Source: Pseudomonas hydrolytica
Lineage (GTDB): Bacteria > Pseudomonadota > Gammaproteobacteria > Pseudomonadales > Pseudomonadaceae
DNA: 64,000 nucleotides
NCBI RefSeq assembly: GCF_021495345.1
Contig: NZ_CP099397.1
Span: 5,215,001 to 5,279,000, forward strand
Reading direction: 5' to 3'
This document shows, one piece after another, positions 1 through 11,236 of the stretch. Position numbers and translations under genes: made by a program. Position 1 is the stretch's first letter, and each line of letters starts with the position of its first letter. The notes under the pieces were generated by a model. That model searched no databases and was not told the DNA's origin. It saw nothing but the letters and a program-made list of their open reading frames with translations.

Positions 1-34
1 TATCCTGTAGTGCCAGCCAGTCAGCGAGGCCCAC

Positions 35-1954
35 ATGCAGATCGAGCTGATCGAGATCCGCGACCACCTGAATCGCTTCGCCCCCTTCGACACGCTGCCG
101 GAGCAGACTCTCGACGAGATCGCCCGTCAGGTGCAAGTGGGCTACTTCAAGGCAGGTAGCGAAATCCTCGCCGTCGGTGCGCCGATCCACGAGTTGCACT
201 ACGTGCGCAGCGGCGCGGTGGAGATCCATCGGCGTGGCGGCGAGCTGCACAACCGCCTGGCCGAGGGCGACATCTTCGGCCAGGCCGGCCTGCTGCGCGG
301 CAACAAGGTGCGCCTGGGCGCCACGGCGCTGGAAGACTGCCTGATCTACTTCATCCCCGGCGCGCTGTTCCACCAGCTCTGCGAGCAGTTCGACAACTTC
401 GCCGACTTCGTCGAGGCCGAAGGTCAGTCGCGGCTGAAATCCGCCCTGGAAGACAGCCACGGCAAGGCCAGCGAGCTGATGAAGATCAAGGTACGCAAGC
501 TGATCTCGCGCGGCGCGGTGAGCGTGCCGCTGGATACGCCGATCCAGCAGGTGGCACAGGTGATGACCGAACACGGCGTGTCCTCGGTGATCGTCGTCGA
601 CCCCGGCACGCGCTGGCCCGACCCGCAGCAGGTGGACGTGGCCGAGCAGCAGAATCAGGTGATGGCCGGCATCCTCACCGACCGCGACCTGCGTACCCGC
701 GTGGTCGCCGCCGGCCTGCCCAGCAGCACCCCGGTGAGCCAGGTAATGACGCCCAACCCCGTCACCCTGCAGGCCGACGACTCGGTGTTCGAGGCCATGC
801 TGTGCATGCTGCGCAACAACATCCACCATCTGCCGATCCTCCATCGGCGGCGCCCGGTGGGGGTGGTGGCGCTGGCCGACATCGTCCGCTACGAGTCGCG
901 CAGCAGCCTGTATCTGGTCAACGGCATCTTCAACAAGACGTCGGTGGAAGGGCTCAAGAGCCTGCTGCCGGACCTGCGCGCCACCTTCGTGCGCATGGTC
1001 GCCGACGACGCCAGCGCACACATGGTCGGCAGCGCCATGAGCGGTATCGGCCGCGCCTTCAGCCAGCGCCTGCTGGAGCTGGCCGAACAGAAACTCGGCC
1101 CGCCGCCGGTGCCCTACTGCTTCATGGTCGCCGGCTCCATGGCCCGCGACGAACAGTTGCTGCTCACCGACCAGGACAACGCCCTGGTGCTCGACGACCG
1201 CTTCGATGCCGACGAGCACGACGCCTACTTCGCCGAACTGGCGCAGTTCGTCAGCGACGGCCTGGCCGCCTGCGGTTACAGCTACTGCAAGGGCGGCATC
1301 ATGGCCACCAACCCCAGGTGGCGGCAGCCGCTGAAGGTGTGGCGGCAGTACTTCAGCGAGTGGATCGAGCGGCCCAACCCGGAAACCCTGCTCAACGCCA
1401 GCATCTTCTTCGACCTCGACGGCCTCTACGGCGAAACCGAGCTGGTGGAGAACCTCAAGGACCTGCTGGCACAGAAGGCCAGCGCCAGCCCCGCCTTCCT
1501 CGCCGCGCTGGCGCGCAATGCCCTCAACCGCACGCCGCCGCTGGGCTTCTTCCGCACCTTCGTGATGGAAACCGACGGCCGCCAGAAGAACATCATCAAT
1601 CTCAAGGGGCGCGGTACCGCGCCGCTTACCGACCTGATCCGCGTGCATGCCCTGGCCTGCGGCTCCAAGGCGCAGAATTCGCTGGATCGCCTCGACGCCA
1701 TCGCCGCCACCAAGCTGCTGCCCAGGGAAGCGCTGGAGCACCTGCGCTATGCCTTCGAATTCCTCAGCCTGGTGCGCGTGCGCCACCAGGCCCGCGAAGT
1801 CGAGGCCGGCAACGCGCCGAGCAACTACATCGAGCCGGAACAGTTCAGCGCCAGCGAACGCCAGCACCTCAAGGAAGCCTTCCAGGTGATCAGCAACGCG
1901 CAGAAGTTCCTGCGCTTTCGCTACCCGGCCCAGCCGGCGAGCCGCCCGCAATGA
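35..1954 (+). CDS. cNMP-binding / CBS-pair / DUF294 nucleotidyltransferase-like signalling protein
   Basis: A 639-residue soluble multidomain protein. Residues about 10-130 form a cyclic-nucleotide-binding (CRP-like) fold. Residues about 150-290 hold two CBS motifs ('HGVSSVIVVD' and 'NNIHHLPIL'). Residues about 320-460 are a DUF294 nucleotidyltransferase-like domain with the signature GSMARDEQ..TDQDNAL, and the C-terminus matches the helical DUF294_C domain. There is no membrane segment. The family is thought to sense nucleotides, but its enzymatic output is not established. Its TGA overlaps the ATG of the exonuclease gene (ATGA at 1951-1954), so the two are probably translated together; this pair often sits near acetate-utilisation genes in pseudomonads. 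Domain assignment is strong; physiological role is inference. Confidence 0.9.
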   Translation: MQIELIEIRDHLNRFAPFDTLPEQTLDEIARQVQVGYFKAGSEILAVGAPIHELHYVRSGAVEIHRRGGELHNRLAEGDIFGQAGLLRGNKVRLGATALEDCLIYFIPGALFHQLCEQFDNFADFVEAEGQSRLKSALEDSHGKASELMKIKVRKLISRGAVSVPLDTPIQQVAQVMTEHGVSSVIVVDPGTRWPDPQQVDVAEQQNQVMAGILTDRDLRTRVVAAGLPSSTPVSQVMTPNPVTLQADDSVFEAMLCMLRNNIHHLPILHRRRPVGVVALADIVRYESRSSLYLVNGIFNKTSVEGLKSLLPDLRATFVRMVADDASAHMVGSAMSGIGRAFSQRLLELAEQKLGPPPVPYCFMVAGSMARDEQLLLTDQDNALVLDDRFDADEHDAYFAELAQFVSDGLAACGYSYCKGGIMATNPRWRQPLKVWRQYFSEWIERPNPETLLNASIFFDLDGLYGETELVENLKDLLAQKASASPAFLAALARNALNRTPPLGFFRTFVMETDGRQKNIINLKGRGTAPLTDLIRVHALACGSKAQNSLDRLDAIAATKLLPREALEHLRYAFEFLSLVRVRHQAREVEAGNAPSNYIEPEQFSASERQHLKEAFQVISNAQKFLRFRYPAQPASRPQ

Positions 1955-2658
1955 GCGAGCACGCGGCCCAGGACTGGCCGCAACTCTTCGCCAGCCTCGC
2001 CGAAAGCAGCCGCGATCCACGCCTGCGCGCCTACTACGGCGCCGGCTGCGTCGCCGCCGATACGCCCCTGGCCGAGGTGCCGCTGGTGGCGCTGGACGTG
2101 GAAACCACCGGGCTCGACCCGCGTGAGCACGCCATCGTCAGCCTCGGCCTGGTGCCGCTCAACCTGCAACGCATCCGCTGCAGCGAGGCGCGCTACTGGG
2201 TGGTCAAACCCGCTGGCGAACTGAGCGCCGAATCGGTGACCTTCCACCACATCACCCACAGCGATATCCGCCACGCCCCGCGCCTGGCCAGCGTACTGGA
2301 CGAACTGCTCGAAGCACTGGCCGGCAAGGTGGTGGTGGCGCACTACCGCCACATCGAACGCAGCTTCCTCGACCAGGCCCTGCGCCGGCACCTGGGCGAA
2401 GGACTGATCTTCCCCATCATCGATACCATGGAGCTGGAAGCCCGCCTGCATCCCAAACGCAGGGTCAACTGGTGGAATCGTCTGCGGGGCCGCCGCCCGC
2501 TCTCCATCCGCCTGGCCGACAGCCGCCTGCGCTACGGCCTGCCGCTATACTCGGCGCACCATGCGCTGACCGATGCCCTGGCCTGTGGCGAGCTGCTGCA
2601 GGCGCAAGTGGCGAAGCACTACCCAGCGCATACGCCGGTCGGGGCGCTCTGGAGCTGA
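1951..2658 (+). CDS. DEDDh-family 3'-5' exonuclease (DnaQ epsilon-like)
   Basis: A 235-residue protein with the exonuclease motifs in order: Exo I 'ALDVETTGLDP' (Asp and Glu), Exo II around 'VVAHYRHIERSFLD', and Exo III 'HHALTDALA' (His and Asp). This is the DEDDh arrangement of DNA polymerase III epsilon and its stand-alone relatives. It lacks the epsilon C-terminal polymerase-binding tail, so it is more likely a free-standing exonuclease than the replicative proofreader. The start is the ATG that overlaps the stop of the DUF294 gene (ATGA), which supports translational coupling. Substrate (DNA, RNA or small oligonucleotide) cannot be read from the sequence. Confidence 0.88.
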   Translation: MSEHAAQDWPQLFASLAESSRDPRLRAYYGAGCVAADTPLAEVPLVALDVETTGLDPREHAIVSLGLVPLNLQRIRCSEARYWVVKPAGELSAESVTFHHITHSDIRHAPRLASVLDELLEALAGKVVVAHYRHIERSFLDQALRRHLGEGLIFPIIDTMELEARLHPKRRVNWWNRLRGRRPLSIRLADSRLRYGLPLYSAHHALTDALACGELLQAQVAKHYPAHTPVGALWS

Positions 2659-2690
2659 GTCCCCGCCCACCCTGGAGGAGCGAATTTGCC

Positions 2691-2930
2691 ATGCGCGGCT
2701 TGCTGTTGTTGCTGCTGTTCACCATCCCGCCTGTCATTGCCCTGTCACTGGAAGCTTCCAACACGGTGACCCTGATAGCGGCCGCTCCGTTGCTGGTGAC
2801 GTCGTTCGTGCAGCGCATGGGCAGACCGCAGCAGCTGAGCCCCATGGCGATAGGCGTCATGGGTGTACTGGTGGTGGCCTGTGCCCTGGTGTTTCTGCTG
2901 CTGTGGTATGTGCTGGTGCCACGCAGCTAG
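2691..2930 (+). CDS. small two-helix membrane protein, hypothetical
   Basis: A 79-residue protein with an N-terminal hydrophobic stretch (residues about 3-20), a short polar link, and a second strongly hydrophobic segment (about 55-75), so probably two transmembrane helices. A GGAGGAG ribosome binding site lies at 2672-2678, about 12 bases before the ATG. It is 32 bp downstream of the exonuclease gene and may belong to the same operon. I do not recognise the family; similar small proteins of unknown function are common beside this gene pair. Confidence 0.6.
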   Translation: MRGLLLLLLFTIPPVIALSLEASNTVTLIAAAPLLVTSFVQRMGRPQQLSPMAIGVMGVLVVACALVFLLLWYVLVPRS

Positions 2931-3063
2931 TGGCCGCCATACGGGCGGCGGTGAACCCTCGCGCCCGCCGCAGTCACCGGCAGGGTGAATCCCAGGGTTT
3001 GGTGCAGCAACAAGCCGGCAAAGCCTTTTCTCCCGCTGCTGCTTCGCGAATCCATGCGCTCGG

Positions 3064-3966
3064 CTAACCCAGCACCCTGTCAGCCGTATACACCGCCTCG
3101 TCGAGAAACACGTTCACCGCCGGGTGATCGCGCTCGCCCTTGCGGTAGGCGAGGAACACGCCGCGCTGGATATCGGGTAGCAGCGGCACGGCGGTGACGC
3201 CAGGCAGCGGGCGCACCAGGCGCAGGCCGGAGACGATGGAGATGGAATTGCCCGAGGCGACCATGGCCGCGACCATCTCGAAGCCCGCGCAGTGGGCGTT
3301 GATGCGCGGCGCAAAGCCCGAGCGGCGGCACAGGTTGGTGATGAATTCGCCAAACGAGCTGCCGGTGGAATCCAGCGCCCAGGCTTCGTCGCGCAGGTCG
3401 CCGATGGTCAGGCTGTCGCGCCGGGCCAGGGCATGGTCGATGGGCAGCAGCACATGTAGCAGGTCCTGGGTCAGGGGAATCAGCGCGTAGTGCTCGCGGT
3501 TCTCGTCCGGGGTCACGGCCAGGTCGTCGATCACCGCCACGTCGATCTGCCAGGAGCCCAGGGCGCTGAGGCTTTCCTGCGGCTCAAGGTCCAGCACCAC
3601 CACGTTCAGCCGCGGGTAGGCGCTGCGCAATGCGCGCACGGTTTCCGCGATCACCGCCACGGCAATCGACGGAAAGGCCGCCACGCGCAGTTCGCCGGCG
3701 ATTTCCCCGCGCAACTGCGCCAGCTCGGAGCGCGCCTCGTCGAGCACCATGAGGATGCGCTCGGCATGCGCCACCAGGCGTTCACCGGCCGGCGTCAGTA
3801 CCACACCGCGACCACGCCGTTCGATCAGCGCCATGTCGGCCTCGCGCTCGAGCTGGGCGACCTGCTGCGAGACGGCCGAGGGCGTCAGGTGCAACGACTC
3901 GGCGGCGGCCGCCATGGTGCGGCAGCGAGCCAGTTCGCGCAGGGTGCGCAGGCGGGTGATGTCCAT
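3064..3966 (-). CDS. LysR-family transcriptional regulator, divergent from sdaA
   Basis: A 300-residue LysR-type regulator with the N-terminal winged helix ('MAAAAESLHLTPSAVSQQV', residues about 17-36) and a C-terminal periplasmic-binding-like effector domain. The frame stays open 40 codons upstream, but the ATG at 3966 gives the usual LysR N-terminus (MDITRLRTLREL), so that start is chosen although no strong Shine-Dalgarno sequence is visible. It is transcribed away from the L-serine dehydratase gene with about 145 bp between them, the typical LysR-target layout. Regulation of sdaA is therefore inferred; the effector is unknown. Confidence 0.88.
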   Translation of the reverse strand: MDITRLRTLRELARCRTMAAAAESLHLTPSAVSQQVAQLEREADMALIERRGRGVVLTPAGERLVAHAERILMVLDEARSELAQLRGEIAGELRVAAFPSIAVAVIAETVRALRSAYPRLNVVVLDLEPQESLSALGSWQIDVAVIDDLAVTPDENREHYALIPLTQDLLHVLLPIDHALARRDSLTIGDLRDEAWALDSTGSSFGEFITNLCRRSGFAPRINAHCAGFEMVAAMVASGNSISIVSGLRLVRPLPGVTAVPLLPDIQRGVFLAYRKGERDHPAVNVFLDEAVYTADRVLG

Positions 3967-4110
3967 GGCGCGATCTAAATAGTTAAGGGTCGCTAACGAA
4001 TACATTAAAAATAAATCAGTATACATAATGATATGGCCGTTCTTAGATAGGGATATCCGCACGCGCGTAACCGGGCGCGTGTCCATTTAATCGACAAGAA
4101 GAACCTCGCC

Positions 4111-5499
<1,389 letters not shown>

Positions 5500-5519
5500 T
5501 GCGCGCCCTGCCCGCCCAA

Positions 5520-5550
5520 CGCCCCGGTTGATCCGGGGCGTTTTCGTTTT
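5520..5550 (+). terminator. rho-independent terminator of sdaA
   Basis: An 8-bp GC-rich stem (CGCCCCGG / CCGGGGCG) with a short loop is followed by TTTTCGTTTT, starting about 20 bp after the sdaA stop codon. Confidence 0.85.
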
Positions 5551-5751
5551 CGGCGCTCGCCCGTGCAGTGCGCTCAGGGGGCGCAGCCGCGGCCGCCACC
5601 CTGCAATGGCCTGCCAGCCGCAGCCAAACGGCTCGCTAGCCTCATGAGAATATGGCGCTGGTGCCTGGGTAGCTGGCCGCCCCCCCGACCCGGACGCAGC
5701 GGCCTTGCAGCGATTACGGAACGGGCGCCGGCGCACCAGACCATAAACGAC
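5551..5751. other. intergenic stretch without a recognisable gene
   Basis: About 200 bp between the sdaA terminator and the BCCT-side hairpin. I see no convincing start codon with ribosome binding site, no repeat family member and no RNA motif in it. Confidence 0.5.
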
Positions 5752-5779
5752 GACGCCCCGGTCGATCGACCGGGGCGTC
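5752..5779 (-). terminator. hairpin downstream of the first BCCT gene, possible terminator
   Basis: A long near-perfect palindrome (GACGCCCCGGTCGATCGACC and its mirror) lies 52 bp past the stop of the minus-strand BCCT gene. The T-tract on the minus strand is weak (GTCGTTTATGG), so termination may be inefficient. Confidence 0.5.
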
Positions 5780-5830
5780 ATGCTGGCAAGCCGTCAGCGC
5801 CTCACGGGCGCTGAAGGCTCATAGGAAGGC

Positions 5831-7486
5831 TCAGCGCGGCTCGCTCATCAGTCCCTTGATGATGGACACGCAACCCACCAGCAGCACCAGGGTGAAAGGC
5901 AGGCCGGTGGATACCGCCATGGCCTGCAGCGCCACCAGGCCGCCGCCCAGCAGCAATGCCACGGCCAGCGCGCCCTCGAGCAGCACCCAGAACGCCCGCT
6001 GCGGCATCGGCGCATTGACCTTGCCGCCGGCGGTGATGGTGTCGATCACCAGCGAGCCGGAGTCCGACGAGGTGATGAAGAACAGCACCACCAGCACGAT
6101 GGCGACGAACGAGCTGATCGCGCTGATCGGCAGTTGCTCGAGCATGACGAACATCTTCAGCTCCAGCGCCGCCTGCTGCAGTTCGCTCAGGCCGCCCAGG
6201 GCCTGATGCAGCGCGGTGCCGCCGAAAGCGCTCATCCACAGCACCGATACCAGCGACGGCACCAGCAGCACGGCGATAAGGAACTCGCGCACGGTGCGGC
6301 CGCGGCTGACCCGGGCGATGAACATGCCCACGAACGGCGACCAGCTGATCCACCAGGCCCAGTAGAAGGCGGTCCAGCCCTGGCTGAAGTTGGCGTCTTC
6401 GCGGCCGATGGGGTTGGACAGCGCCGGCAGGTACTGCAGGTAGGCGCCAAGGTTGTCCAGCACGCCACTCAGCAGCAGCGCGGTGGGTCCGGCGATCAGG
6501 ACGAACAGCAGCAGCACCAGGGCCAGGCCCAGGTTGATCTCGGACAGGCGCTTGACGCCCTTGTCCACGCCGGCCAGCACCGAACACAGCGCGATCAGGG
6601 TGATGACGGTGATCAGCAGCACCTTGGTGGTGGGATCGGCCGGCAGGCCGAACAGGCTGTGCAGGCCGGCGGTGGCCTGCTCGGCGCCCAGACCCAGCGA
6701 GGTGACCAGGCCGAACAGGGTGGCGAACACGGCGAGAATATCGATCACGTGACCCGGCCAGCCCCAGACCCGCTCGCCCAGCAGCGGGAAGAAGATCGAA
6801 CGGAACGACAGCGGCAGGCCCTTGTTGAAGGCGAACAGGGCCAACGCCAGGGCGACGATGGCGTAGATCGCCCAAGGGTGCAGGCCCCAGTGGAAGATGG
6901 TGGTGGCCATGCTCAGGCGCGCCGCTTCTTCGGAATCGCCAACCGCCGCGCCCAGCGGCGCCCAGTCGCTGCGCACACCGTTCTCGCCGACGGCGACGCC
7001 GGCCAGGGACGAGTCGTAGTGCGACATGGGTTCGGCCACGCCATAGAACATCAGGCCGATGCCCATACCGGCGGCGAACAGCATGGCGAACCAGGAGGTG
7101 TAGGAATAGTCGGGACGCGCCAGCGTGCCGCCGAGACGCACCCGGCCCAGCGGCGAGACGATCAGGCCCAGGCACAGCAGCACGAAGATATTGGCCGAAC
7201 CGAGGAAGAACCACGCCAGGTTCTGCGTGAGCCAGTCGCGAACGGCCTTGAACAGCGGCTCCACCTCGTTGTGCAGGGCCAGCGCCAGCACCACGAAGAT
7301 CAGCGCACTGAGCGCGGAGACGAGAAATACCTTGCCGTGGATATCGAGGTTGACCAGGTAGCGACCGCGGATGTTGTCCTGGCCGACCACGTAGTCGGTG
7401 TCTATCAGACTGACGGCTCCACTCGGGGCCGGAATACCGTCGTCGTTGGCTTTGCTGGGCCCTGGAGGCACAGGGGCTTGGCTCAT
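5831..7486 (-). CDS. BCCT-family betaine/carnitine/choline transporter, copy 1
   Basis: A 551-residue inner-membrane transporter with about twelve transmembrane helices and a short cytoplasmic N-terminus. It carries the BCCT glycine-rich motif 'AAGMGIGLMFYGVAEP' and the family signature 'WTAFYWAWWISWSPFVGMF', which contains the tryptophans of the quaternary-amine binding box. The C-terminus is short and lacks the long osmosensing tail of BetT proteins. The start at 7486 is preceded by AAGGAG; the frame is open further upstream, but the N-terminus from 7486 aligns with that of copy 2. Substrate is probably a trimethylammonium compound, but choline, betaine and carnitine cannot be separated by eye. 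Confidence 0.9.
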   Translation of the reverse strand: MSQAPVPPGPSKANDDGIPAPSGAVSLIDTDYVVGQDNIRGRYLVNLDIHGKVFLVSALSALIFVVLALALHNEVEPLFKAVRDWLTQNLAWFFLGSANIFVLLCLGLIVSPLGRVRLGGTLARPDYSYTSWFAMLFAAGMGIGLMFYGVAEPMSHYDSSLAGVAVGENGVRSDWAPLGAAVGDSEEAARLSMATTIFHWGLHPWAIYAIVALALALFAFNKGLPLSFRSIFFPLLGERVWGWPGHVIDILAVFATLFGLVTSLGLGAEQATAGLHSLFGLPADPTTKVLLITVITLIALCSVLAGVDKGVKRLSEINLGLALVLLLFVLIAGPTALLLSGVLDNLGAYLQYLPALSNPIGREDANFSQGWTAFYWAWWISWSPFVGMFIARVSRGRTVREFLIAVLLVPSLVSVLWMSAFGGTALHQALGGLSELQQAALELKMFVMLEQLPISAISSFVAIVLVVLFFITSSDSGSLVIDTITAGGKVNAPMPQRAFWVLLEGALAVALLLGGGLVALQAMAVSTGLPFTLVLLVGCVSIIKGLMSEPR

Positions 7487-7674
7487 GGGCTGCTCCTTCT
7501 TGTTATGGCGCTGAACGCAGCGAGCGGCGCCATGCCGCACGCGGTGGCTGACGCTAACAGAAGGAAAAACCGGCAAGAGCGGCGCAAACGGCGTGGGGCT
7601 ATCCATTAGCGACCAGGGGCGTATCGATGAGCCCATGCCCGCCGCCCGGCGCTTCGCAGTCATGAAGCCTGCAC

Positions 7675-7699
7675 GAAAAAGCGCGCCCGCAGGCGCGCT
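7675..7699 (-). terminator. rho-independent terminator of the second BCCT gene
   Basis: On the minus strand an 8-bp stem (AGCGCGCC / GGCGCGCT) with a 4-base loop is followed by TTTTTC. It lies 24 bp beyond the stop codon of copy 2, so the two paralogues are probably separate transcription units. Confidence 0.85.
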
Positions 7700-7722
7700 C
7701 TCCGAGGTGGCGGCAGCGGCGC

Positions 7723-9390
7723 TCAGCGCGGCTCGCTCATCAGCCCCTTGACGATGGACACGCAGCCCACCAGCAGCACCAGGGTGAACGGCAGGCCTGT
7801 CGACACGGCCATGGCCTGCAGCGCCACCAGACCGCCACCGAGCAGCAGGGCGATGGCAATCACCCCTTCGATGCTGGCCCAGAACACCCGCTGCGGCACC
7901 GGCGCGTTGACCTTGCCGCCGGCGGTGATGGTGTCGATCACCAGCGAGCCGGAGTCCGACGAGGTGATGAAGAACACCACCACCAGCACGATGCCGATGA
8001 ACGAGGTGATGGCGGTCAGCGGCATTTCACCGAGCATGCTGAACAGCTTCAGTTCCAGACCGGCGTCCTGCGCACCGGTGAAACCGTCCACCAGCAGCTG
8101 GTTGATCGCGGTGCCGCCGAAGGCGGTCATCCACAGCACCGAGACCAGCGACGGCACCAGCAGCACGGCGATAAGGAACTCGCGCACGCTGCGGCCACGA
8201 CTGACGCGGGCGATGAACATGCCTACGAACGGCGACCAGCTGATCCACCAGGCCCAGTAGAACGCGGTCCAGCCCTGGCTGAAGTTGGCATCCTCACGGC
8301 CGACCGGGTTGGCCAGCGCCGGCAGGTATTGCAGGTAGGCGCCCAGGTTCTTGAAGAAGCCGGTGAAGATGGCCAGGGTCGGCCCGGCGATGATGACGAA
8401 CAGCAGCAGCGCCATGGCCAGGGCCATGTTCACTTCCGACAGGCGCTTGACCCCCTTCTCCAGCCCGGCGACCACCGACACCAGGGCGATGAGGGTGATG
8501 GCCACGATCAGCAGCACCTTGCTGGTGTCGGTGGCGCTGATGCCGAACAGGTATTCCATGCCGGCCGCCGCCTGCTCGGCGCCGAGGCCCAGCGAAGTGA
8601 CCAGGCCGAACAGGGTGGCGAACACCGCGAGGATGTCCACCACGTGGCCCGGCCAGCCCCACACGCGCTCACCGAGGATCGGGTAGAAGATCGAGCGGAT
8701 CGACAGCGGCAGGCCCTTGTTGAAGGAGAACAGCGCCAGGGCCAGGGCGACGATGGCGTAGATCGCCCAGGGGTGCAGGCCCCAGTGGAAGATGGTCGCG
8801 GCCATGCCCAGGCGCACCGCTTCCTCGGTGTTGCCGGCGGCGCCGCCGAGCGGTGCCCAGTCGGTGCGCACACCGTCCTCGCCCAGCGTGACCCCGCCCA
8901 GCGCCGCACTGTAGTGCGACATCGGCTCGGACACGCCATAGAACATCAGGCCGATGCCCATGCCCGCGGCGAAGAGCATGGAGAACCAGCCCACGTAGGT
9001 GTAGTCGGGAGTCGCCTGCTTGCCGCCGATGCGTACCCGCCCCAGCGGCGAGACGATCAGCCCGAGGCAGAGCAGAACGAAGACATTGGCGGCGCCGATG
9101 AAGAACCAGGCCATGTGATGGGTGAGCCAGTCGCGCAGACCGCTGAACAGCGGCTCGACCTGGTTCTGCAGGGCCAGCGCCAGCACCACGAAGACGATGG
9201 CGACCAGCGCGGAGATGGTGAAGACCTTGCCGTGAATGTCCAGTGAGAAGATGAACTGGCCTTTGATGTTGTCCTGGCCGATGACGTAGTCGGTATCGAT
9301 CAGATTGGCTTCACCGGTCGGTGCCGGGATGCCGTCGTGGGTTTCCGCTGCGGATGGCGGTGTCGTTTCATGCGAAGGGACGTTTCCCAT
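7723..9390 (-). CDS. BCCT-family betaine/carnitine/choline transporter, copy 2
   Basis: A 555-residue paralogue of the neighbouring transporter, with the same N-terminal block ('DGIPAPTGEANLIDTDYV'), the same 'GMGIGLMFYGVSEPMSHY' motif and the same tryptophan-rich signature. Most differences lie in the loop after the signature (where the central-domain segments starting 'LLVDGFTGAQ' and 'LGGLSELQQA' differ) and in scattered helix positions. The start ATG at 9390 has AAGGAG eight bases upstream. A terminator separates it from copy 1. The pair looks like an old tandem duplication with retained function in both copies; separate substrates or regulation are inference. Confidence 0.9.
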   Translation of the reverse strand: MGNVPSHETTPPSAAETHDGIPAPTGEANLIDTDYVIGQDNIKGQFIFSLDIHGKVFTISALVAIVFVVLALALQNQVEPLFSGLRDWLTHHMAWFFIGAANVFVLLCLGLIVSPLGRVRIGGKQATPDYTYVGWFSMLFAAGMGIGLMFYGVSEPMSHYSAALGGVTLGEDGVRTDWAPLGGAAGNTEEAVRLGMAATIFHWGLHPWAIYAIVALALALFSFNKGLPLSIRSIFYPILGERVWGWPGHVVDILAVFATLFGLVTSLGLGAEQAAAGMEYLFGISATDTSKVLLIVAITLIALVSVVAGLEKGVKRLSEVNMALAMALLLFVIIAGPTLAIFTGFFKNLGAYLQYLPALANPVGREDANFSQGWTAFYWAWWISWSPFVGMFIARVSRGRSVREFLIAVLLVPSLVSVLWMTAFGGTAINQLLVDGFTGAQDAGLELKLFSMLGEMPLTAITSFIGIVLVVVFFITSSDSGSLVIDTITAGGKVNAPVPQRVFWASIEGVIAIALLLGGGLVALQAMAVSTGLPFTLVLLVGCVSIVKGLMSEPR

Positions 9391-9672
9391 GGTTGGCGTG
9401 CTCCTTGATGCGTTGACTCGCTAGACGAGCGTGAACAGGACGGATGCCCTCCTCCAATTGATGACGACCCACCCTTGGGTCGGACGCAAAGGGTAACACA
9501 TGAATTCGGCTCATTCAGAAACGGCGCGCACGTGAGCCGCCCAAATACATCTTGCCCGTAGCTGCTGCCACCGCCCTCTGCCATTGTCCTGCGGCGCATG
9601 GCAGGATGGCTGACGAACGCTCTGCAACCCCCGTGGTCAGCTGCACACAGCCTGTGCAAAGGACGCTCCTGC

Positions 9673-11118
9673 ATGCCTGCGGATTTCGGCATTCCCCACC
9701 TGTTCGGCTACCTGATCGCTACCGTCCACGCCCTCGGCGTACTGGCGGCGATCCATGCCGTGCTGACCGTGCGCACGGCGCAGGGAGCGCTGGCCTGGGG
9801 TCTGTCGCTGTTCTTCATGCCCTATCTGACGCTGCTGCCGTATCTGGTGTTCGGCCGCAGCCGTTTCGATGCCTACGTCAAGGCGCGGCGCCAGGCCGAC
9901 AAGGAAATGCGCCATGCCATGGCCGAACAGGACTGGCGCCCCTGGGTCGAGGAAGCCAAGGCGGCGCATCTGTCGCCGGTCTACGAGCGACTGGGCGCCC
10001 TGCCGCGCCTCTCGCACCTGCCGGGGCTGACCGGCAACCGCGTGGAGCTGCTGATCGACGGCGAAGCCACCTTCGCCGCGATCTTCGCGGCGCTGGCCAG
10101 CGCGCAGCAGGTGATCCTGCTGCAGTTCTTCATCATCCGTGACGACGCCCTCGGCCGGCGCCTGCTCGAGGTGCTGCTGGAGCGCGCCGCCGCCGGCGTG
10201 CGGGTGCATGTGCTGTACGACGGCGTCGGCAGCCATGCGCTGCCGCGCGCCTACATCGAGCGCCTGCGCCGAGGCGGCGCGCTGGTGCACGCCTTCCCCA
10301 CCCGTGCCGGGCTGTTCAACCGCTTCCAGCTGAATTTCCGCAACCACCGCAAGATCGTCGTGGTCGATGGCGAGATCGGCTTTCTCGGCGGGCTCAACGT
10401 TGGCGTGGAATACCTCGGCCAGAAACCGCCGCTGGCGCCCTGGCGCGACACCCATGTGGAAGTGCGCGGGCCGGTGGTGGCGAGCCTGCAGGAGGCCTTC
10501 GCCGAAGACTGGTACTGGGCCTGCCAGAAGCTGCCGCCGCTGCTGATGCCGAGCAAGCAGGACGAGCCCGGCCAGCTCTGCCAGGTCATCGCCAGCGGCC
10601 CGGCGGACCCGCAGGAAACCTGCTCGCTGCTGTTCGTCGAAGCGATTCACGCGGCGCGCGAACGGGTCTGGCTGAGCAGCCCCTACTTCGTGCCCGACGA
10701 GGCGCTGTTCGCCGCCCTGCGCCTGGCGGTGATGCGCGGCGTGGACGTACGCCTGCTGCTGCCGTCGCGGCCGGACCACCATATCGTCTACGCCGCCTCC
10801 AGCCTGTATGCCTTCGAGGCGCTGCGCGCCGGGGTGCGGATCTTCCGCTACCAGCCGGGCTTCATGCACCAGAAGGCGCTGCTGATCGACCATGACGCCA
10901 GCCTGCTGGGCAGCGCCAACCTGGACAACCGCTCCTTCCGCCTGAATTTCGAAGCCAACCTGCTGATCTTCGACGAGGCCTTCAACGCCCAGGTGAGCCA
11001 CATGCTGGAGGAGGATTTCAGCCGCTCGCGCGAGCTGGTCAATGCCGACCGGCGCAACTTGCATCGCCTGCAGCAACTGGGCATGCGTGTGGCGCGGCTG
11101 ATCTCGCCGATCCTCTGA
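9673..11118 (+). CDS. cls: cardiolipin synthase (phospholipase D superfamily)
   Basis: A 481-residue membrane enzyme that condenses two phosphatidylglycerols to cardiolipin and glycerol. Two transmembrane helices occupy about residues 10-65, followed by two phospholipase D domains with HKD motifs: '[10 protein letters not shown]' in the first half and '[20 protein letters not shown]' in the second. Length is that of ClsA (about 480). The ATG at 9673 is chosen because it gives the ClsA-like N-terminus and has an AAAGGA upstream; the frame is open 25 codons earlier. It appears to be a single-gene unit. Confidence 0.93.
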   Translation: MPADFGIPHLFGYLIATVHALGVLAAIHAVLTVRTAQGALAWGLSLFFMPYLTLLPYLVFGRSRFDAYVKARRQADKEMRHAMAEQDWRPWVEEAKAAHLSPVYERLGALPRLSHLPGLTGNRVELLIDGEATFAAIFAALASAQQVILLQFFIIRDDALGRRLLEVLLERAAAGVRVHVLYDGVGSHALPRAYIERLRRGGALVHAFPTRAGLFNRFQLNFRNHRKIVVVDGEIGFLGGLNVGVEYLGQKPPLAPWRDTHVEVRGPVVASLQEAFAEDWYWACQKLPPLLMPSKQDEPGQLCQVIASGPADPQETCSLLFVEAIHAARERVWLSSPYFVPDEALFAALRLAVMRGVDVRLLLPSRPDHHIVYAASSLYAFEALRAGVRIFRYQPGFMHQKALLIDHDASLLGSANLDNRSFRLNFEANLLIFDEAFNAQVSHMLEEDFSRSRELVNADRRNLHRLQQLGMRVARLISPIL

Positions 11119-11236
11119 CGCGAGGCCTCGACTCGCCACTGCCACCCGCGTCTGGCGAGACTTTGAACAGGCTCCGAAGCGCAGCTATGGTTACTGGGGT
11201 CAAGCGCTGTTAGCCGTCAGCGAGACCCGACCCGCC

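Noticed and set aside
802..1950. N-terminal extension of the exonuclease gene over the DUF294 gene.
   Set aside because: The extension is an Arg/Pro-rich shadow frame; the ATGA overlap at 1951 gives the proper start.
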